A DNA stretch of 64,000 nucleotides from Xanthobacteraceae bacterium. GTDB taxonomy: Bacteria; Pseudomonadota; Alphaproteobacteria; Rhizobiales; Xanthobacteraceae. The notes under the pieces are model-generated. The model was given only the letters and a program-made list of their open reading frames with translations, ran no database searches and was not told where the DNA came from. Location: assembly GCA_023954195.1 (NCBI GenBank), contig JAMLIK010000002.1, forward strand, positions 186,001-250,000, in the 5' to 3' direction. Below are positions 48,035 through 58,807 of this stretch, one piece after another. The number at the start of each line of letters is the position of its first letter. The stretch's first letter is position 1. Made by a program: the position numbers and the translations under genes.

Positions 48035-48793
48035 ATGACATCGGGATTGACCAAAGCTCCATTGACCAAGGCTCCGGCCTATTGGGCGAAGGACGCCATC
48101 TGGCCCGGTATCGTCGCGATCGGCCCGATGCTGCCGGGAACGCTGGCGTTCGGCATGGCGTTCGGCGCGCTGTGCGCCCAGAAGCAGTTCTCGCTGGCCG
48201 AGGTCGAGGTCATGATGGCCTTCGTTTATGGCGGGCTGTCGCAGTTCGTCGCGGTGCAGGCGTGGCCGGATCATCTGACCGGATCGTCGATCGCGACGCT
48301 GGCGTTGCTGACCCTCACCGTCAACATCCGCTTCGCCTTGATGAGCGCCTCGCTGCGGCCGTGGTTCGGCACGCTGCCACGCTGGCAGTCCTATCCCTCG
48401 ATGCTGCTGGTGACCGATGGCGGATGGCTGGCGGCGACGCGCTATCGCGATCACGGCGGCGCCAATGCGTGGTTCTTCGTTGGCGGCGCGCTGGTTCTCT
48501 ATGCGCTTTGGCTGGTCGCGGCGATCCCCGGCTATCTTCTGGCCGAGCAACTGGCCGATCCCCGAAAGTACGGCGTCGATTTGGCGATGCCGGCGTTTTA
48601 CGCGGCGATGCTGGTGCCGGCCTGGAAGGGGCCGCGCCGGGCCATTCCCTGGGCTGTCGCGGGCGCGGTGGCGCTCGGCGTACATTGGCTGGTGCCGGGA
48701 TGGTGGTTCATCATCGTCGGCGCAATCTCCGGAGCCGTCAGCGCCGGGCTGATGCCGTCCGACGGCGCCGGGCGGGAAACGCGACATGGCTGA
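48035..48793 (+). CDS. azlC: AzlC family branched-chain amino acid exporter, large subunit
   Basis: A 252-residue membrane protein with about seven helices. The AzlC region GIVAIGPMLPGTLAFGMAFGAL is at the N terminus, then FVYGGLSQFVAVQAW and LTVNIRFALMSASLRPWF. With AzlD (BrnFE-type pair) it exports branched-chain or other amino acids. ATG 48035 is the chosen start; ATG 48011 would add eight residues. It overlaps azlD by eight bases. Confidence 0.88.
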   Translation: MTSGLTKAPLTKAPAYWAKDAIWPGIVAIGPMLPGTLAFGMAFGALCAQKQFSLAEVEVMMAFVYGGLSQFVAVQAWPDHLTGSSIATLALLTLTVNIRFALMSASLRPWFGTLPRWQSYPSMLLVTDGGWLAATRYRDHGGANAWFFVGGALVLYALWLVAAIPGYLLAEQLADPRKYGVDLAMPAFYAAMLVPAWKGPRRAIPWAVAGAVALGVHWLVPGWWFIIVGAISGAVSAGLMPSDGAGRETRHG

Positions 48794-49103
48794 GGCTCTG
48801 CGCGGCGACGTGATGCTGGCTTTCGCCGTGATGACCGCGGTGACGGTGGCCGCGCGTCTCGGCGGCTTCTGGCTGATGTCCTATGTCCCGATGACGCCGC
48901 GCGTGCGCCGGATGATGGACGCGCTGCCGGGCTCGATCATCGTCGCGGCGGCGCTGCCGGTCGCGGTCAACGGCGGGCCGGTGGTGATGTTCGCGATCGT
49001 CGCGGCGATCGCCGCGACCATCGTGTCGCGCAACGACTTTATTGCGGTGATCGTCGGCATGGCGGTCGCGGCGGCCGCGCGCGCCGCCGGCATCGGCGGT
49101 TGA
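48786..49103 (+). CDS. azlD: AzlD family branched-chain amino acid exporter, small subunit
   Basis: A 105-residue protein with about four membrane helices (VMLAFAVMTAVTVAARLGGFWLM; GSIIVAAALPVAV; VVMFAIVAAIAATIV; FIAVIVGMAVAAAARA) and the PMTPRVRRMMDALPGSI linker typical of AzlD. It starts inside the end of azlC, so the pair is coupled. Confidence 0.87.
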   Translation: MAEALRGDVMLAFAVMTAVTVAARLGGFWLMSYVPMTPRVRRMMDALPGSIIVAAALPVAVNGGPVVMFAIVAAIAATIVSRNDFIAVIVGMAVAAAARAAGIGG

Positions 49104-49234
49104 AACGGTCGGATTTGACTGCCTTGTCGCTCCTGACGCGCTGCAATGATCTGACGTCCGATCAAGGACTTGTCATCTGCTCTGAATAGGTGTTCACTTC
49201 TTCCGGGACAGAAACATCGGGGCATGACGCATCC

Positions 49235-49909
49235 ATGGTTTATCGGCGCACCCAGCAGGTGGTGAAACGTCTGGCGGCGCGGCGCGACGCCATTCTGGCC
49301 GCGGCCCGCGAGGCGGCCGTCGAAGGCGGCATGAGCGCGGTGCAGATCGCCCCGGTGGCGGCGCGCGCGAATGTCGCGGCCGGAACCGTCTACCGTTACT
49401 TTCCGTCGAAAGCGGAACTGATTTCCGAACTGATCGTCGATGTGTCCCGCGACCAGCTTGCCGCGATCCGCCGCGCCGCCGACGCCGCGCCGGGGCCGTC
49501 GTCGGCGCTGGCCGCCGCCGTCACCACGGTCGCGGTCTATGTCGTCTCGCACCGCAAGCTGGCATGGGGAATTCTGGCGGAGCCGGTCGACGTTGATGTC
49601 AACGTCTCGCGGCTGGCGAGTCGGCGCGAGATCGCCGGCGAGATCGAACTGCGGATCGCTGCGGCGGTGCGCGCCGGCCATCTGCCAGCGCAGGACACCG
49701 CGCTGGCCGCCACCGCCTTGCTAGGGGCGCTGCACGAATCGCTGATCGGTCCGCTGGCGCCGGCCAACCTCGACGATCCGGTCAAGCTGCGCGACGCGGT
49801 GCAGACCGCGACGCTGCTGGCGATGCGCGCCGTCGGTGTGTTGGACGCGCGGGCGCGCGGCCTGGTGGTGCAGTCCGTGCTGCCGGCCAAAATGGCAGTC
49901 AGCGCGTAG
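49235..49909 (+). CDS. TetR family transcriptional regulator
   Basis: A 224-residue regulator. The helix-turn-helix region is RRDAILAAAREAAVEGGMSAVQIAPVAARANVAAGTVYRYFPSKAELISELI, followed by a helical ligand domain with HRKLAWGILAEPVDVDVNVSRLASRREIAGEI, a pattern seen in TetR proteins with a TetR_C_33-like C terminus. The start at ATG 49235 gives a normal length; 49190 is also open. It lies 131 bases after azlD on the same strand and may control it. Confidence 0.85.
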   Translation: MVYRRTQQVVKRLAARRDAILAAAREAAVEGGMSAVQIAPVAARANVAAGTVYRYFPSKAELISELIVDVSRDQLAAIRRAADAAPGPSSALAAAVTTVAVYVVSHRKLAWGILAEPVDVDVNVSRLASRREIAGEIELRIAAAVRAGHLPAQDTALAATALLGALHESLIGPLAPANLDDPVKLRDAVQTATLLAMRAVGVLDARARGLVVQSVLPAKMAVSA

Positions 49910-49978
49910 AGCATGATCCCGAAAAGTGGAAACCGGGTTGCGCTTCGCAGCCTTTCGGGTCGGAAAAGATCATGCTCA
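49909..49978. repeat. Palindromic repeat related to family C
   Basis: GAGCATGATCCCGAAAAGTGG at one end mirrors TCGGAAAAGATCATGCTC at the other, with GGTTGCGCTTCGCAGCC in the middle. It begins at the TetR stop codon and lies between convergent genes. Confidence 0.8.
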
Positions 49979-50033
49979 AACCAAAAGATAGGCGCCGAAT
50001 CTGATTCAACGCAGTTGTATCGGACGCGTCGGC

Positions 50034-50423
50034 TCACTTCGCCTTGATTTTTCCGTCCTTGTCGAACTGCGCGATGAAGGCCCACAGGTTGTCGATCTCC
50101 GACTGCTTGGTGATGCCCGCGAACGCCATCTTGGTGCCGGGAATCTTGGCTTTCGGCGACTTGATGTACTCCTTGAACTCGGCCTCGTTCCACGTGATGC
50201 CGGATTTCTTGTTGGCATCCGAATAGGCGTAGCCCTCGACCGAGCCCGACTTGCGGCCATCCAGGCCATTGAGTTCGGGGCCGACCTTGTTCTTGGCGTT
50301 TTCGCCGATGGCGTGGCAGGCCGCGCACTTGTTGAAGGCGGTCTTGCCGGCGGCGACATCCTGGGCGTGAGCCGTGGAGATGGCGAACGAGAAGGCGATG
50401 GCCGTGGCGGTGAGAAGTTTCAT
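50034..50423 (-). CDS. Periplasmic cytochrome c (c2/c550-like)
   Basis: A 129-residue protein with a Sec signal (LLTATAIAFSFAISTAHA) and one haem site CAACH at residues 33-37. Met99 (IPGTKMAFAG) is the likely sixth ligand, giving a class I cytochrome c2-type fold, with VGPELNGLDGRKSGSVEGYAYS as family sequence. It shuttles electrons in the periplasm. It is divergent from glcD by 190 bases. Frames reaching 50690 are extensions of this gene. Confidence 0.93.
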   Translation of the reverse strand: MKLLTATAIAFSFAISTAHAQDVAAGKTAFNKCAACHAIGENAKNKVGPELNGLDGRKSGSVEGYAYSDANKKSGITWNEAEFKEYIKSPKAKIPGTKMAFAGITKQSEIDNLWAFIAQFDKDGKIKAK

Positions 50424-50613
50424 GGAAATCGTCCGAGTTGCGAGTGACGTGTTGGACAGCGTCCAACGCGCCGCGCAAAAAAGTTGATCTTTCTCGCGAG
50501 AGGCGCGTAAATGTGATGCCACATTAGAGTTGTTCCAGACAAGGCGGCGATAGTCGTAAGCCTTGTCGTTGTTGCGCTGAAGCGCCGCTTTTTCCTTTGT
50601 TCGGAGCGCGTCG

Positions 50614-52107
50614 ATGTCCATCAAGATGCCGCTGCCCGATGCGGGTGTGCTGGGCCGCCGCGACGAGATCGTCGCCGACTTGCGGCGCATCGTGCCGGGC
50701 GAGGGCGTGATCTCCAGCGCCGCGGAAATGGTGCCTTACGAGTCCGATGCGCTCAATTCCTATCGCCAGCCGCCGATGGTCGTAGTGCTGCCCGACACCA
50801 CCGAGCAGGTGGCGCAGGTTTTGAAGTATTGCCACGCCAACGGCATCCGGGTGGTGCCGCGCGGCTCGGGCACCTCGTTGTCGGGCGGCTCGCTGCCGCT
50901 GGCCGACGCGGTGTTGCTCGGCATGGGCAAGTTCAAGCGCATCCGTGAGATTGACTTCGACAACCGCATCGTCGTCACCGAGCCCGGCGTGACCAACCTC
51001 GCCATCAGTCAGGCGGTGGCGCATGCCGGTTTCTATTACGCGCCCGATCCGTCGTCGCAGATCGCCTGCTCGATCGGCGGCAACATCGCCGAGAATTCCG
51101 GCGGCGTGCATTGCCTGAAATACGGCATGACCACCAACAACGTGCTGGGCTGCGAAATCGTCCTCATCACCGGCGAGATCCTGCGGATCGGCGGCAAGGC
51201 CCTCGAATGCGCCGGCTACGATCTGATGGGCGTCATCACCGGCTCCGAGGGGCTTTTGGGCGTCGTCACCGAGATCACGGTGCGCATCCTGCAAAAGCCG
51301 GAGACGGCGCGCGCGGTGATGGCGGGATTCCCCAGCGTCGAGTCGGCAGGCGAATGCGTGGCGCGGATCATCGCCGCCGGAATCATTCCCGCCGGCATGG
51401 AGATCATGGACAAGCCCGCGACCGCCGCCGCCGAAGCTTTCGTCAACGCCGGCTATCCGCTCGACGTCGAGGCGCTGCTGATCGTCGAACTCGACGGCCC
51501 CAAGGTCGAGGTCGACGAACTGATCCTGCGGGTCGACGCCATCGCCCGCGCCTGCGGCCAGACCACCTGCCAGATTTCGAATTCGGAGCAGGAGCGGCTG
51601 CTGTTCTGGGCCGGACGCAAGGCGGCGTTTCCGGCGGTCGGGCGGATTTCGCCGGACTATATCTGCATGGACGGCACCATTCCGCGCGGCCGGTTGGCGG
51701 AGGCGCTGACCCGCATCCGCGAACTCTCCGAGAAGTATCAGTTGCGCTGCGCCAACGTGTTTCACGCCGGCGACGGCAACCTGCATCCCTTGATCCTGTT
51801 CGACGCCAACCTGCCCGGCGAGATGGACCGCGCCGAAGCCTTCGGCGCCGACATTCTGCGGACCTGCGTCGAACTCGGCGGCGTTCTCACCGGCGAGCAT
51901 GGCGTCGGCGTCGAGAAGCGCGACCTGATGCCGGAGATGTTCACCGAGATCGACCTCAACCAGCAGCAGCGCCTGAAATGCGCGTTCGATTCGCAAGGAC
52001 TGCTGAATCCCGGCAAGGTGTTTCCGACCTTGCATCGTTGCGCCGAGCTTGGCCGCGTCCACGTCCATGCCGGCAAGCTGGCGTTTCCTGAACTTCCGCG
52101 GTTTTAG
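50614..52107 (+). CDS. glcD: Glycolate oxidase FAD-binding subunit GlcD
   Basis: A 497-residue FAD-linked oxidase of the PCMH type. The FAD domain starts around residue 40 (NSYRQPPMVVVLPDTTEQV, then VVPRGSGTSLSGGSLPLADAVLLGMG) with PSSQIACSIGGNIAENSGGVHCLKYG; the C-terminal cap ends NVFHAGDGNLHPLILFD and LTGEHGVGVEKRDLM. With GlcE and GlcF it oxidises glycolate (or D-lactate) to glyoxylate and feeds electrons to the quinone pool. GGAG precedes the ATG. glcE follows 12 bases later. Confidence 0.95.
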   Translation: MSIKMPLPDAGVLGRRDEIVADLRRIVPGEGVISSAAEMVPYESDALNSYRQPPMVVVLPDTTEQVAQVLKYCHANGIRVVPRGSGTSLSGGSLPLADAVLLGMGKFKRIREIDFDNRIVVTEPGVTNLAISQAVAHAGFYYAPDPSSQIACSIGGNIAENSGGVHCLKYGMTTNNVLGCEIVLITGEILRIGGKALECAGYDLMGVITGSEGLLGVVTEITVRILQKPETARAVMAGFPSVESAGECVARIIAAGIIPAGMEIMDKPATAAAEAFVNAGYPLDVEALLIVELDGPKVEVDELILRVDAIARACGQTTCQISNSEQERLLFWAGRKAAFPAVGRISPDYICMDGTIPRGRLAEALTRIRELSEKYQLRCANVFHAGDGNLHPLILFDANLPGEMDRAEAFGADILRTCVELGGVLTGEHGVGVEKRDLMPEMFTEIDLNQQQRLKCAFDSQGLLNPGKVFPTLHRCAELGRVHVHAGKLAFPELPRF

Positions 52108-52119
52108 ACAGGCGATCAG

Positions 52120-53358
52120 GTGGATATTCTCAAAATACGCGACGCGGCCGATGTCGAGCAGGCGGTGCAAGCCGCGCTTGCCGACGAACGGCCTCTCGAA
52201 ATCATCGGCCACGGCAGCAAGCGCGCCATCGGCCAGACGCAGGCGGCCGACGCGGTGCTCGATCTGTCGGCGCTCGATGCCGTGGTGTCGTACGAGCCCA
52301 ACGAGTTGCTGCTCACGGTCGGCGCCGGCGCGCCGCTGGCCGACGTGTTATCGCTGATCGATTCCAAGAACCAGCATTTCGCGTTCGAGCCGATGAATCC
52401 GGCGCGACTGCTCGGAACCGGCGACGATGCCGGCACCATCGGCGGCATGCTGGCTTCGGGTCTTGCCGGGCCGCGCCGGGTCAAGGATGGCGGCGCGCGC
52501 GACCATCTGCTCGGCGCCCACGCGGTCTCGGGTTTCGGCGAGACCTTCAAGACCGGCGGCAAGGTGGTGAAGAACGTCACCGGCTACGATCTCTGCAAGC
52601 TATTGTGCGGATCGTGGGGCACGCTCGCGGTGATGACCGAGGTGACGTTGAAGGTGATGCCGCGTCCCGAGAGCCAGCGCACCCTGGTGCTGCGCGGCCT
52701 CGACGACCTCGCCGCCGTGCGGGCGATGACGGCGGCGCTGGGCTCGCCTTACGACGTTTCCGGCGCGGCGCACCTTCCGGCCGCGGTGCTGCGCCACCCC
52801 GATTCAGGCATGGCCGGGGTCGGCGACGGCCGGGCGCTGACGCTGCTGCGGCTCGAAGGCATCGACGCCTCGGTGAAACACCGCGCCGGATCGCTGACGG
52901 CGGCGCTGGCGAGCCATGGCGCGGTGGACGGGCTTGACGACGACGCCTCGGCCGGCCTCTGGCAGGCGGTGCGTGACGTCACGCCGTTCGCCGCCATCGG
53001 GGCGTTCGGCGCGTGGCCGGTGTGGCGGATCGTCTGTCCGCCGGCGGCAGGCGGCAGGCTCGGCGAGGCGCTGGCCGCCGACACCGGCGGTGCGGTTTTG
53101 TACGACTGGGGCGGGGGGCTGATCTGGGTGGCGTTGCCGGGCGCCGACGACGCCCGCGCCGCGCTGGTTCGCGGGCGCGCCGAGGCGGCCGGCGGCCACG
53201 CCATGCTGATCCGCGCGCCGCAATCGCTGCGCGACGCGACCGACGTGTTTCACCCACAGCAAAGCGGTGTCGCGGCGCTGACCCGGCGGGTCAAGCACAG
53301 CTTCGATCCGAAGGATATCTTCAACCGGGGCCGGATGACGCGCGGGACGACGCCATGA
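52120..53358 (+). CDS. glcE: Glycolate oxidase subunit GlcE
   Basis: A 412-residue second FAD-binding-type subunit. It contains DERPLEIIGHGSKRAIG, VSYEPNELLLTVGAGAPLADV, FEPMNPARLLG and the TIGGMLASGLAGPRRVKDGGARDHLLG region with KTGGKVVKNVTGYDLCKLLCG. These match GlcE. It begins with GTG after an AGG-type site and overlaps glcF by four bases (ATGA). Confidence 0.95.
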   Translation: MDILKIRDAADVEQAVQAALADERPLEIIGHGSKRAIGQTQAADAVLDLSALDAVVSYEPNELLLTVGAGAPLADVLSLIDSKNQHFAFEPMNPARLLGTGDDAGTIGGMLASGLAGPRRVKDGGARDHLLGAHAVSGFGETFKTGGKVVKNVTGYDLCKLLCGSWGTLAVMTEVTLKVMPRPESQRTLVLRGLDDLAAVRAMTAALGSPYDVSGAAHLPAAVLRHPDSGMAGVGDGRALTLLRLEGIDASVKHRAGSLTAALASHGAVDGLDDDASAGLWQAVRDVTPFAAIGAFGAWPVWRIVCPPAAGGRLGEALAADTGGAVLYDWGGGLIWVALPGADDARAALVRGRAEAAGGHAMLIRAPQSLRDATDVFHPQQSGVAALTRRVKHSFDPKDIFNRGRMTRGTTP

Positions 53359-54680
53359 GAACCGAATTCACCGAGGCCCAACTGGCCGATCCCGATATCG
53401 CCGAGGCCGACAAGATTCTCCGGGCCTGCGTCCATTGCGGCTTTTGCACCGCGACCTGTCCGACTTATGTGCTGCTGGGCGACGAACTCGACAGTCCGCG
53501 CGGCCGCATCTACCTCATCAAGCAGATGCTGGAGAAAAGCCAGCCGCCGACCGCCGATGTCGTCAAGCACATCGACCGCTGCCTGTCGTGCCTTGCCTGC
53601 ATGACCACCTGTCCCTCCGGCGTCAACTACATGCACCTGGTCGACCAGGCGCGGGTCAGGATCGAGAAGGAGTATGAACGCCCCCTGACCGAGCGGTGGT
53701 TGCGCCGCGTGCTGGCCTGGGTGCTGCCCGATCCGAAACGGTTCCGGGCCAGCATGACGCTGGCGCGGCTCGGCCGTCCGCTGCTGACATTGTTGCCGAC
53801 GCCGCCGGTGGGCGCGAGCGGACCGACATTGACGAGCCGGCTGCGCGCGATGTTGGCGCTGGCGCCGCGCAGCCTGCCGCCGCCGGGCCCGAGGGCGGGG
53901 ACGGTGTTCGCGGCGATCGGCCCCCGGCGCGGCCGCGTCGCGCTGCTGCAAGGCTGTGCCCAGCAGGTGCTGGCGCCGCGCATCAATCAGGCGGCGATTC
54001 GCCTGCTGACGCGCCACGGCGTCGAGGTCGTTCTGGTGGCGGACGAAGTCTGCTGCGGCGCGTTGACCCATCACCTCGGGCTGGACGACGCGGCGCTCGC
54101 CAGCGCGCGGGCCAACGTCACCGCCTGGAGCCGGGAGATCGAGCGTGGCGGGCTCGACGCGATCCTGATTACCACCTCGGGGTGCGGCACCGTCATCAAG
54201 GACTACGGCTATCTGCTGCGGGAAGATCGTCAGTACGCCGAGCAGGCCGCCCGCATTTCCGCCCTCGCCAAGGACATCACCGAGTATGTTGCCGCGCTGA
54301 AACTGCCGCCGCCCGAGCGGCGCAGCGATCTGGTCGTCGCCTATCACTCCGCATGCTCGTTGCAGCATGGACAGAAAATCACACAGCTTCCAAAAGATTT
54401 GCTTTCCAAGAATGGATTCGTGGTGAAAGATATCCCGGAGAGCCACCTCTGTTGTGGTTCGGCGGGGACATACAACATTCTCCAGCCTGAGATTGCGAGC
54501 AAGCTGCGTGATCGGAAAGTTGCAAACATTGCGACGACTGGGCCGGATATGATCGCAGCGGGCAACATCGGGTGCATGGTTCAGATTGCCAGCGGAACGA
54601 ACGTTCCGGTGGTGCATACGGTTGAGTTGCTCGATTGGGCGACGGGGGGTCCCAAGCCAGAATTGCAAGGAACGGTGTAA
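53355..54680 (+). CDS. glcF: Glycolate oxidase iron-sulfur subunit GlcF
   Basis: A 441-residue electron-transfer subunit with two 4Fe-4S sites, CVHCGFCTATCP (Cys25, 28, 31, 35) and CLSCLACMTTCPSG (Cys76, 79, 82, 86). Two CCG-domain motifs follow (DEVCCGALTHHLG and SHLCCGSAGTYN). It passes electrons from GlcDE to quinone. The last 110 or so codons, from about 54340, are much poorer in GC (24 of 60 bases are G or C at 54361-54420 against 52 of 60 at 53881-53940), although the frame is intact. Confidence 0.95.
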   Translation: MRTEFTEAQLADPDIAEADKILRACVHCGFCTATCPTYVLLGDELDSPRGRIYLIKQMLEKSQPPTADVVKHIDRCLSCLACMTTCPSGVNYMHLVDQARVRIEKEYERPLTERWLRRVLAWVLPDPKRFRASMTLARLGRPLLTLLPTPPVGASGPTLTSRLRAMLALAPRSLPPPGPRAGTVFAAIGPRRGRVALLQGCAQQVLAPRINQAAIRLLTRHGVEVVLVADEVCCGALTHHLGLDDAALASARANVTAWSREIERGGLDAILITTSGCGTVIKDYGYLLREDRQYAEQAARISALAKDITEYVAALKLPPPERRSDLVVAYHSACSLQHGQKITQLPKDLLSKNGFVVKDIPESHLCCGSAGTYNILQPEIASKLRDRKVANIATTGPDMIAAGNIGCMVQIASGTNVPVVHTVELLDWATGGPKPELQGTV

Positions 54681-54736
54681 AGCCGCGACCAGCGCGGCCT
54701 GCTTGATGTGTCGAAGTCGGCAACAGGAGGACGACG

Positions 54737-55066
54737 ATGGCTAAAGCCAAGAAAGCGCTCAAGTCGAAGACCAAGAGTTCCAAAAAGGCCGCCAAGGCCG
54801 TGAAGAAGACAGCCAAGAAGGCCAAGGCCAAGAAAGCCGCGAAAAAGGCTCCCAAGGCCAAGAAGGCCAAGGCCGCGAAGAAAGCCGCGGCCAAGAAAGC
54901 CGCCCCGAAGAAAGCCGCGAAGAAGACAGCCAAAAAGTCCGTCGGGCGCAGCGCCAGGAAATCGAGTCCGGCCGTCGCCATGACGCCGCCGGCCGCGCCA
55001 GCGGAGACCATGTCGTCGGGCAGCAATGCCGACTCCTCGGACGGCGGTGCTGCGGGAGCGGGTTGA
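54737..55066 (+). CDS. Histone H1-like lysine/alanine-rich protein
   Basis: A 109-residue protein. Residues 1-75 are almost only Lys and Ala with a few Pro/Ser (KAAKKAPKAKKAKAAKKAAA), a pattern of bacterial H1/AlgP-like nucleoid proteins that bind DNA through charge. Residues 76-109 are a Ser/Ala/Gly tail. AGGAGG lies upstream of the ATG, so translation is likely. It is 56 bases after glcF and has its own terminator. A DNA-compaction role is inferred. Confidence 0.72.
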   Translation: MAKAKKALKSKTKSSKKAAKAVKKTAKKAKAKKAAKKAPKAKKAKAAKKAAAKKAAPKKAAKKTAKKSVGRSARKSSPAVAMTPPAAPAETMSSGSNADSSDGGAAGAG

Positions 55067-55190
55067 CGCGGGTCGTAGCGCGGCGCGGCTGTCGTGGCGC
55101 GCGGACTTCGCGTCGAAGACTCGGCGACGACGTGCGCATCCGTTTGAGGCGCGATCCGCCGAGTGATTGATCGGATTTGTGGTGAATCAA

Positions 55191-55224
55191 GACGCCGCCC
55201 TGACAAGGGGCGGCGTCTTTTTCT
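55191..55224 (+). terminator. Rho-independent terminator after the histone-like gene
   Basis: A 9-bp stem GACGCCGCC with GGCGGCGTC followed by TTTTTC, about 125 bases after the histone-like stop. Confidence 0.85.
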
Positions 55225-55516
55225 TTGGCTGAAAGCGCTGAGCTGACTGGATCGGCCGCCGCCATCCCGTCGCATTCCACTGCCGGCGCGACCGCGAAAT
55301 GTCGTCGGCGTGCAACACTCATTGCGCCACGATATTCAAGACGGTCGGATTTGCCCAACGAGGCAGCACTTGCACTCCATTGTTGCTTTCCGATCACTCT
55401 TGCATCCCCGCAGATTGAATCCCGCAAGCGAAAGCAAGCCAGCGGTTCTTCACCAAGGTTCCTCGACGCCTCGGTGAACGGCAGCGCCGGCGCAACCTGA
55501 TTCAATGGGGATCGTC
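55225..55516. other. Intergenic region upstream of the porin gene
   Basis: About 290 bases with lower GC than its neighbours. A 91-codon open frame starts with TTG directly after the terminator but has no ribosome site or recognisable protein. The porin promoter should be here; no clear motif is identified. Confidence 0.5.
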
Positions 55517-56458
55517 ATGAAGACAATTTATTTTGCCGCGGCCACGCTGATAATGGCCGGGGCGACAGCCGCCTCCGCCGCCGATCTGCCGGCGAAGATC
55601 TATACCAAGGCGCCGCCGCCGGTTGCCGCCTTCGATCCGTGGGATGTCGCGTTCGGCGCCGGCATTACCAACAACTACGTCTTCCGCGGCGTCAGCCAGT
55701 CCAACCGGGAAGCCTCGGTCAGCGGCTATTTCGAGCCGCGCTTCAACGTCACCAAGGATTTGCAGCTCTATGTCGGCGTTGCCGGCAACAGCATCTCCTT
55801 CACCAACCGCGCGGCCGCCGAGGTGGACGTCTATGCCGGCATCCGGCCGACCTTCGGGGCGGTCGCCTTCGACTTCGGCGTCTGGGGTTATCTCTATCCC
55901 GGCGGCCAGTGCATCGACGGCAACGCCGGCGGCGTCGCGGCGGGCCTCTGCCCGGCGGGCGCGGCCTTCCTGCCCAACGGCAACTTCATGAAGAAGGACG
56001 TCTCCTTCTATGAAGTCTACGGCAAGGTGACCTACACCGTCAGCGACAACTTCTCGATCGGCGCCAACGCGTTTTATTCGCCGAACTTCCTCAACTCCGG
56101 CGCCGACGGCACTTATGCGTCGGTCACCGCCAAGGCGACGGCGCCCGCCGACTGGTTTGGGAGCAGCGGTGTCGGCATGTATCTGTCGGGCGAGTTCGGC
56201 CGCCAGTGGCTGGGGACGTCGGATGCCTTCTACGGCAACGTCAAGTTCGCCGACTACAACACCTGGAATGTCGGCATCGGCTTCACCTACAAGGTGTTCA
56301 CGCTCGACTTCCGTTATTCCGACACCAGCCTGTCGAAGGCCGACTGCAATCTCTTTACCGGCGACTTCACCGCGACAGCCGCCGGCTCGAAGTGGTGCGG
56401 CGCCGCCGGCATCGTCAAGCTCTCGGCCGACCTGACGGCGATGAGCAATCTGAAATAG
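55517..56458 (+). CDS. TorF family putative outer-membrane porin
   Basis: A 313-residue protein with a signal peptide (TIYFAAATLIMAGATAASAADLPAK) and an outer-membrane beta-barrel: alternating strands such as FGAGITNNYVFRGVSQSNREASVSGYFEPRFN, DVYAGIRPTFGAVAFDFGVWGYLYP and NVGIGFTYKVFTLDFRYSDTS. The NNYVFRGVSQ entry is diagnostic of TorF/Gcw_chp-type putative porins. GGGGA lies just upstream of ATG 55517; ATG 55505 lacks a site. It sits between glcF and the LldP permease, so a role in outer-membrane passage of organic acids is plausible. Confidence 0.85.
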   Translation: MKTIYFAAATLIMAGATAASAADLPAKIYTKAPPPVAAFDPWDVAFGAGITNNYVFRGVSQSNREASVSGYFEPRFNVTKDLQLYVGVAGNSISFTNRAAAEVDVYAGIRPTFGAVAFDFGVWGYLYPGGQCIDGNAGGVAAGLCPAGAAFLPNGNFMKKDVSFYEVYGKVTYTVSDNFSIGANAFYSPNFLNSGADGTYASVTAKATAPADWFGSSGVGMYLSGEFGRQWLGTSDAFYGNVKFADYNTWNVGIGFTYKVFTLDFRYSDTSLSKADCNLFTGDFTATAAGSKWCGAAGIVKLSADLTAMSNLK

Positions 56459-56476
56459 GCGGTCCGGATCAATGAC

Positions 56477-56504
56477 GAGAGGGCGGCGGTGACGCCGCCC
56501 TCTC
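56477..56504. terminator. Perfect 12-bp hairpin after the porin gene
   Basis: GAGAGGGCGGCG pairs with CGCCGCCCTCTC around a GTGA loop. No T-run follows, so it may be a 3' stabilising or processing hairpin rather than a true intrinsic terminator. It starts 18 bases after the stop. Confidence 0.6.
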
Positions 56505-56900
56505 GCGTGCCTGGGATGCGACGCGGGCCGCGTGCTGTCCGCCGCCAGCATCTGCCTGGATCCGGCACGGTTCGGTCGCGCAAGGCAAGCTATTGTTTGT
56601 TTTGTCGAATCCCGGCGGTGGCCGGAGTCATTCAACAGATTTTAGGACATTTCGCCGCTGCGCCGTCTTGTCGCGGCCGTGGTTTTGTTTCTAGCATGCG
56701 GCGCCCGAGGTTTCGCCGAACGCGCAATGTGGGGAGGCAGCGCGATCCGGCCGGCATCGGCGGCGCGGCATGGGTGGATCGTTCTCTGAAATCGACAAGC
56801 CGTTCGGGGCGGGCGCGATGCCGGCTCGAAGCGGCGCAAGCGGCAGGTTCAGTCTGACTGACAATGAATCCGTTTAATCAAAAAGGGTGGGGCAACGACG
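56505..56900. other. Intergenic region upstream of the permease gene
   Basis: About 400 bases without a supported gene. It should hold the permease promoter. No operator or recognisable sigma-54 box is evident. Small open frames on both strands have no ribosome sites. Confidence 0.5.
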
Positions 56901-58565
<1,665 letters not shown>

Positions 58566-58590
58566 CAAGGGTTTGCGCGTGACAAACGAA

Positions 58591-58620
58591 AACCCCCGCG
58601 GCGAAATCCGCGGGGGTTTT
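58591..58620 (+). terminator. Rho-independent terminator of the permease gene
   Basis: An 11-bp stem AACCCCCGCGG with CCGCGGGGGTT and a CGAAAT loop, followed by TT. It is nearly symmetrical and may act in both directions. Confidence 0.88.
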
Positions 58621-58680
58621 CGGTCTCAAGCCTTCAATACAAGCCTTTGGGAATTTCCGTTTTCGATGGAACCATCCATC

Positions 58681-58791
58681 GTCATGCGCGGACATGGCCG
58701 TTCGAAGAACGGCGTCGCTTCCACTCGCCTATGAGTCCGCGCATCCATCTTCTTGAAAATAATGGATTGCCGGGTCAAGCCCGGCAATGAC
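58681..58791. repeat. Dispersed palindromic repeat, family B (long form)
   Basis: It runs from GTCATGCGCGGACATGGCCG to GGGTCAAGCCCGGCAATGAC, with an inserted block GAACGGCGTCGCTTCC also present inverted at 14918-14992. It lies between convergent genes. Confidence 0.85.
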
Positions 58792-58807
58792 GCTTAGTGA
58801 GGCTTCG

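Noticed and set aside
49190..49234. Longer TetR start at 49190
   Set aside because: The extra 15 residues are not TetR-like and the start has no better ribosome site than ATG 49235.
55225..55500. A 91-codon plus-strand frame after the histone-like gene
   Set aside because: It starts at TTG immediately after a terminator with no ribosome site and has low-complexity content.
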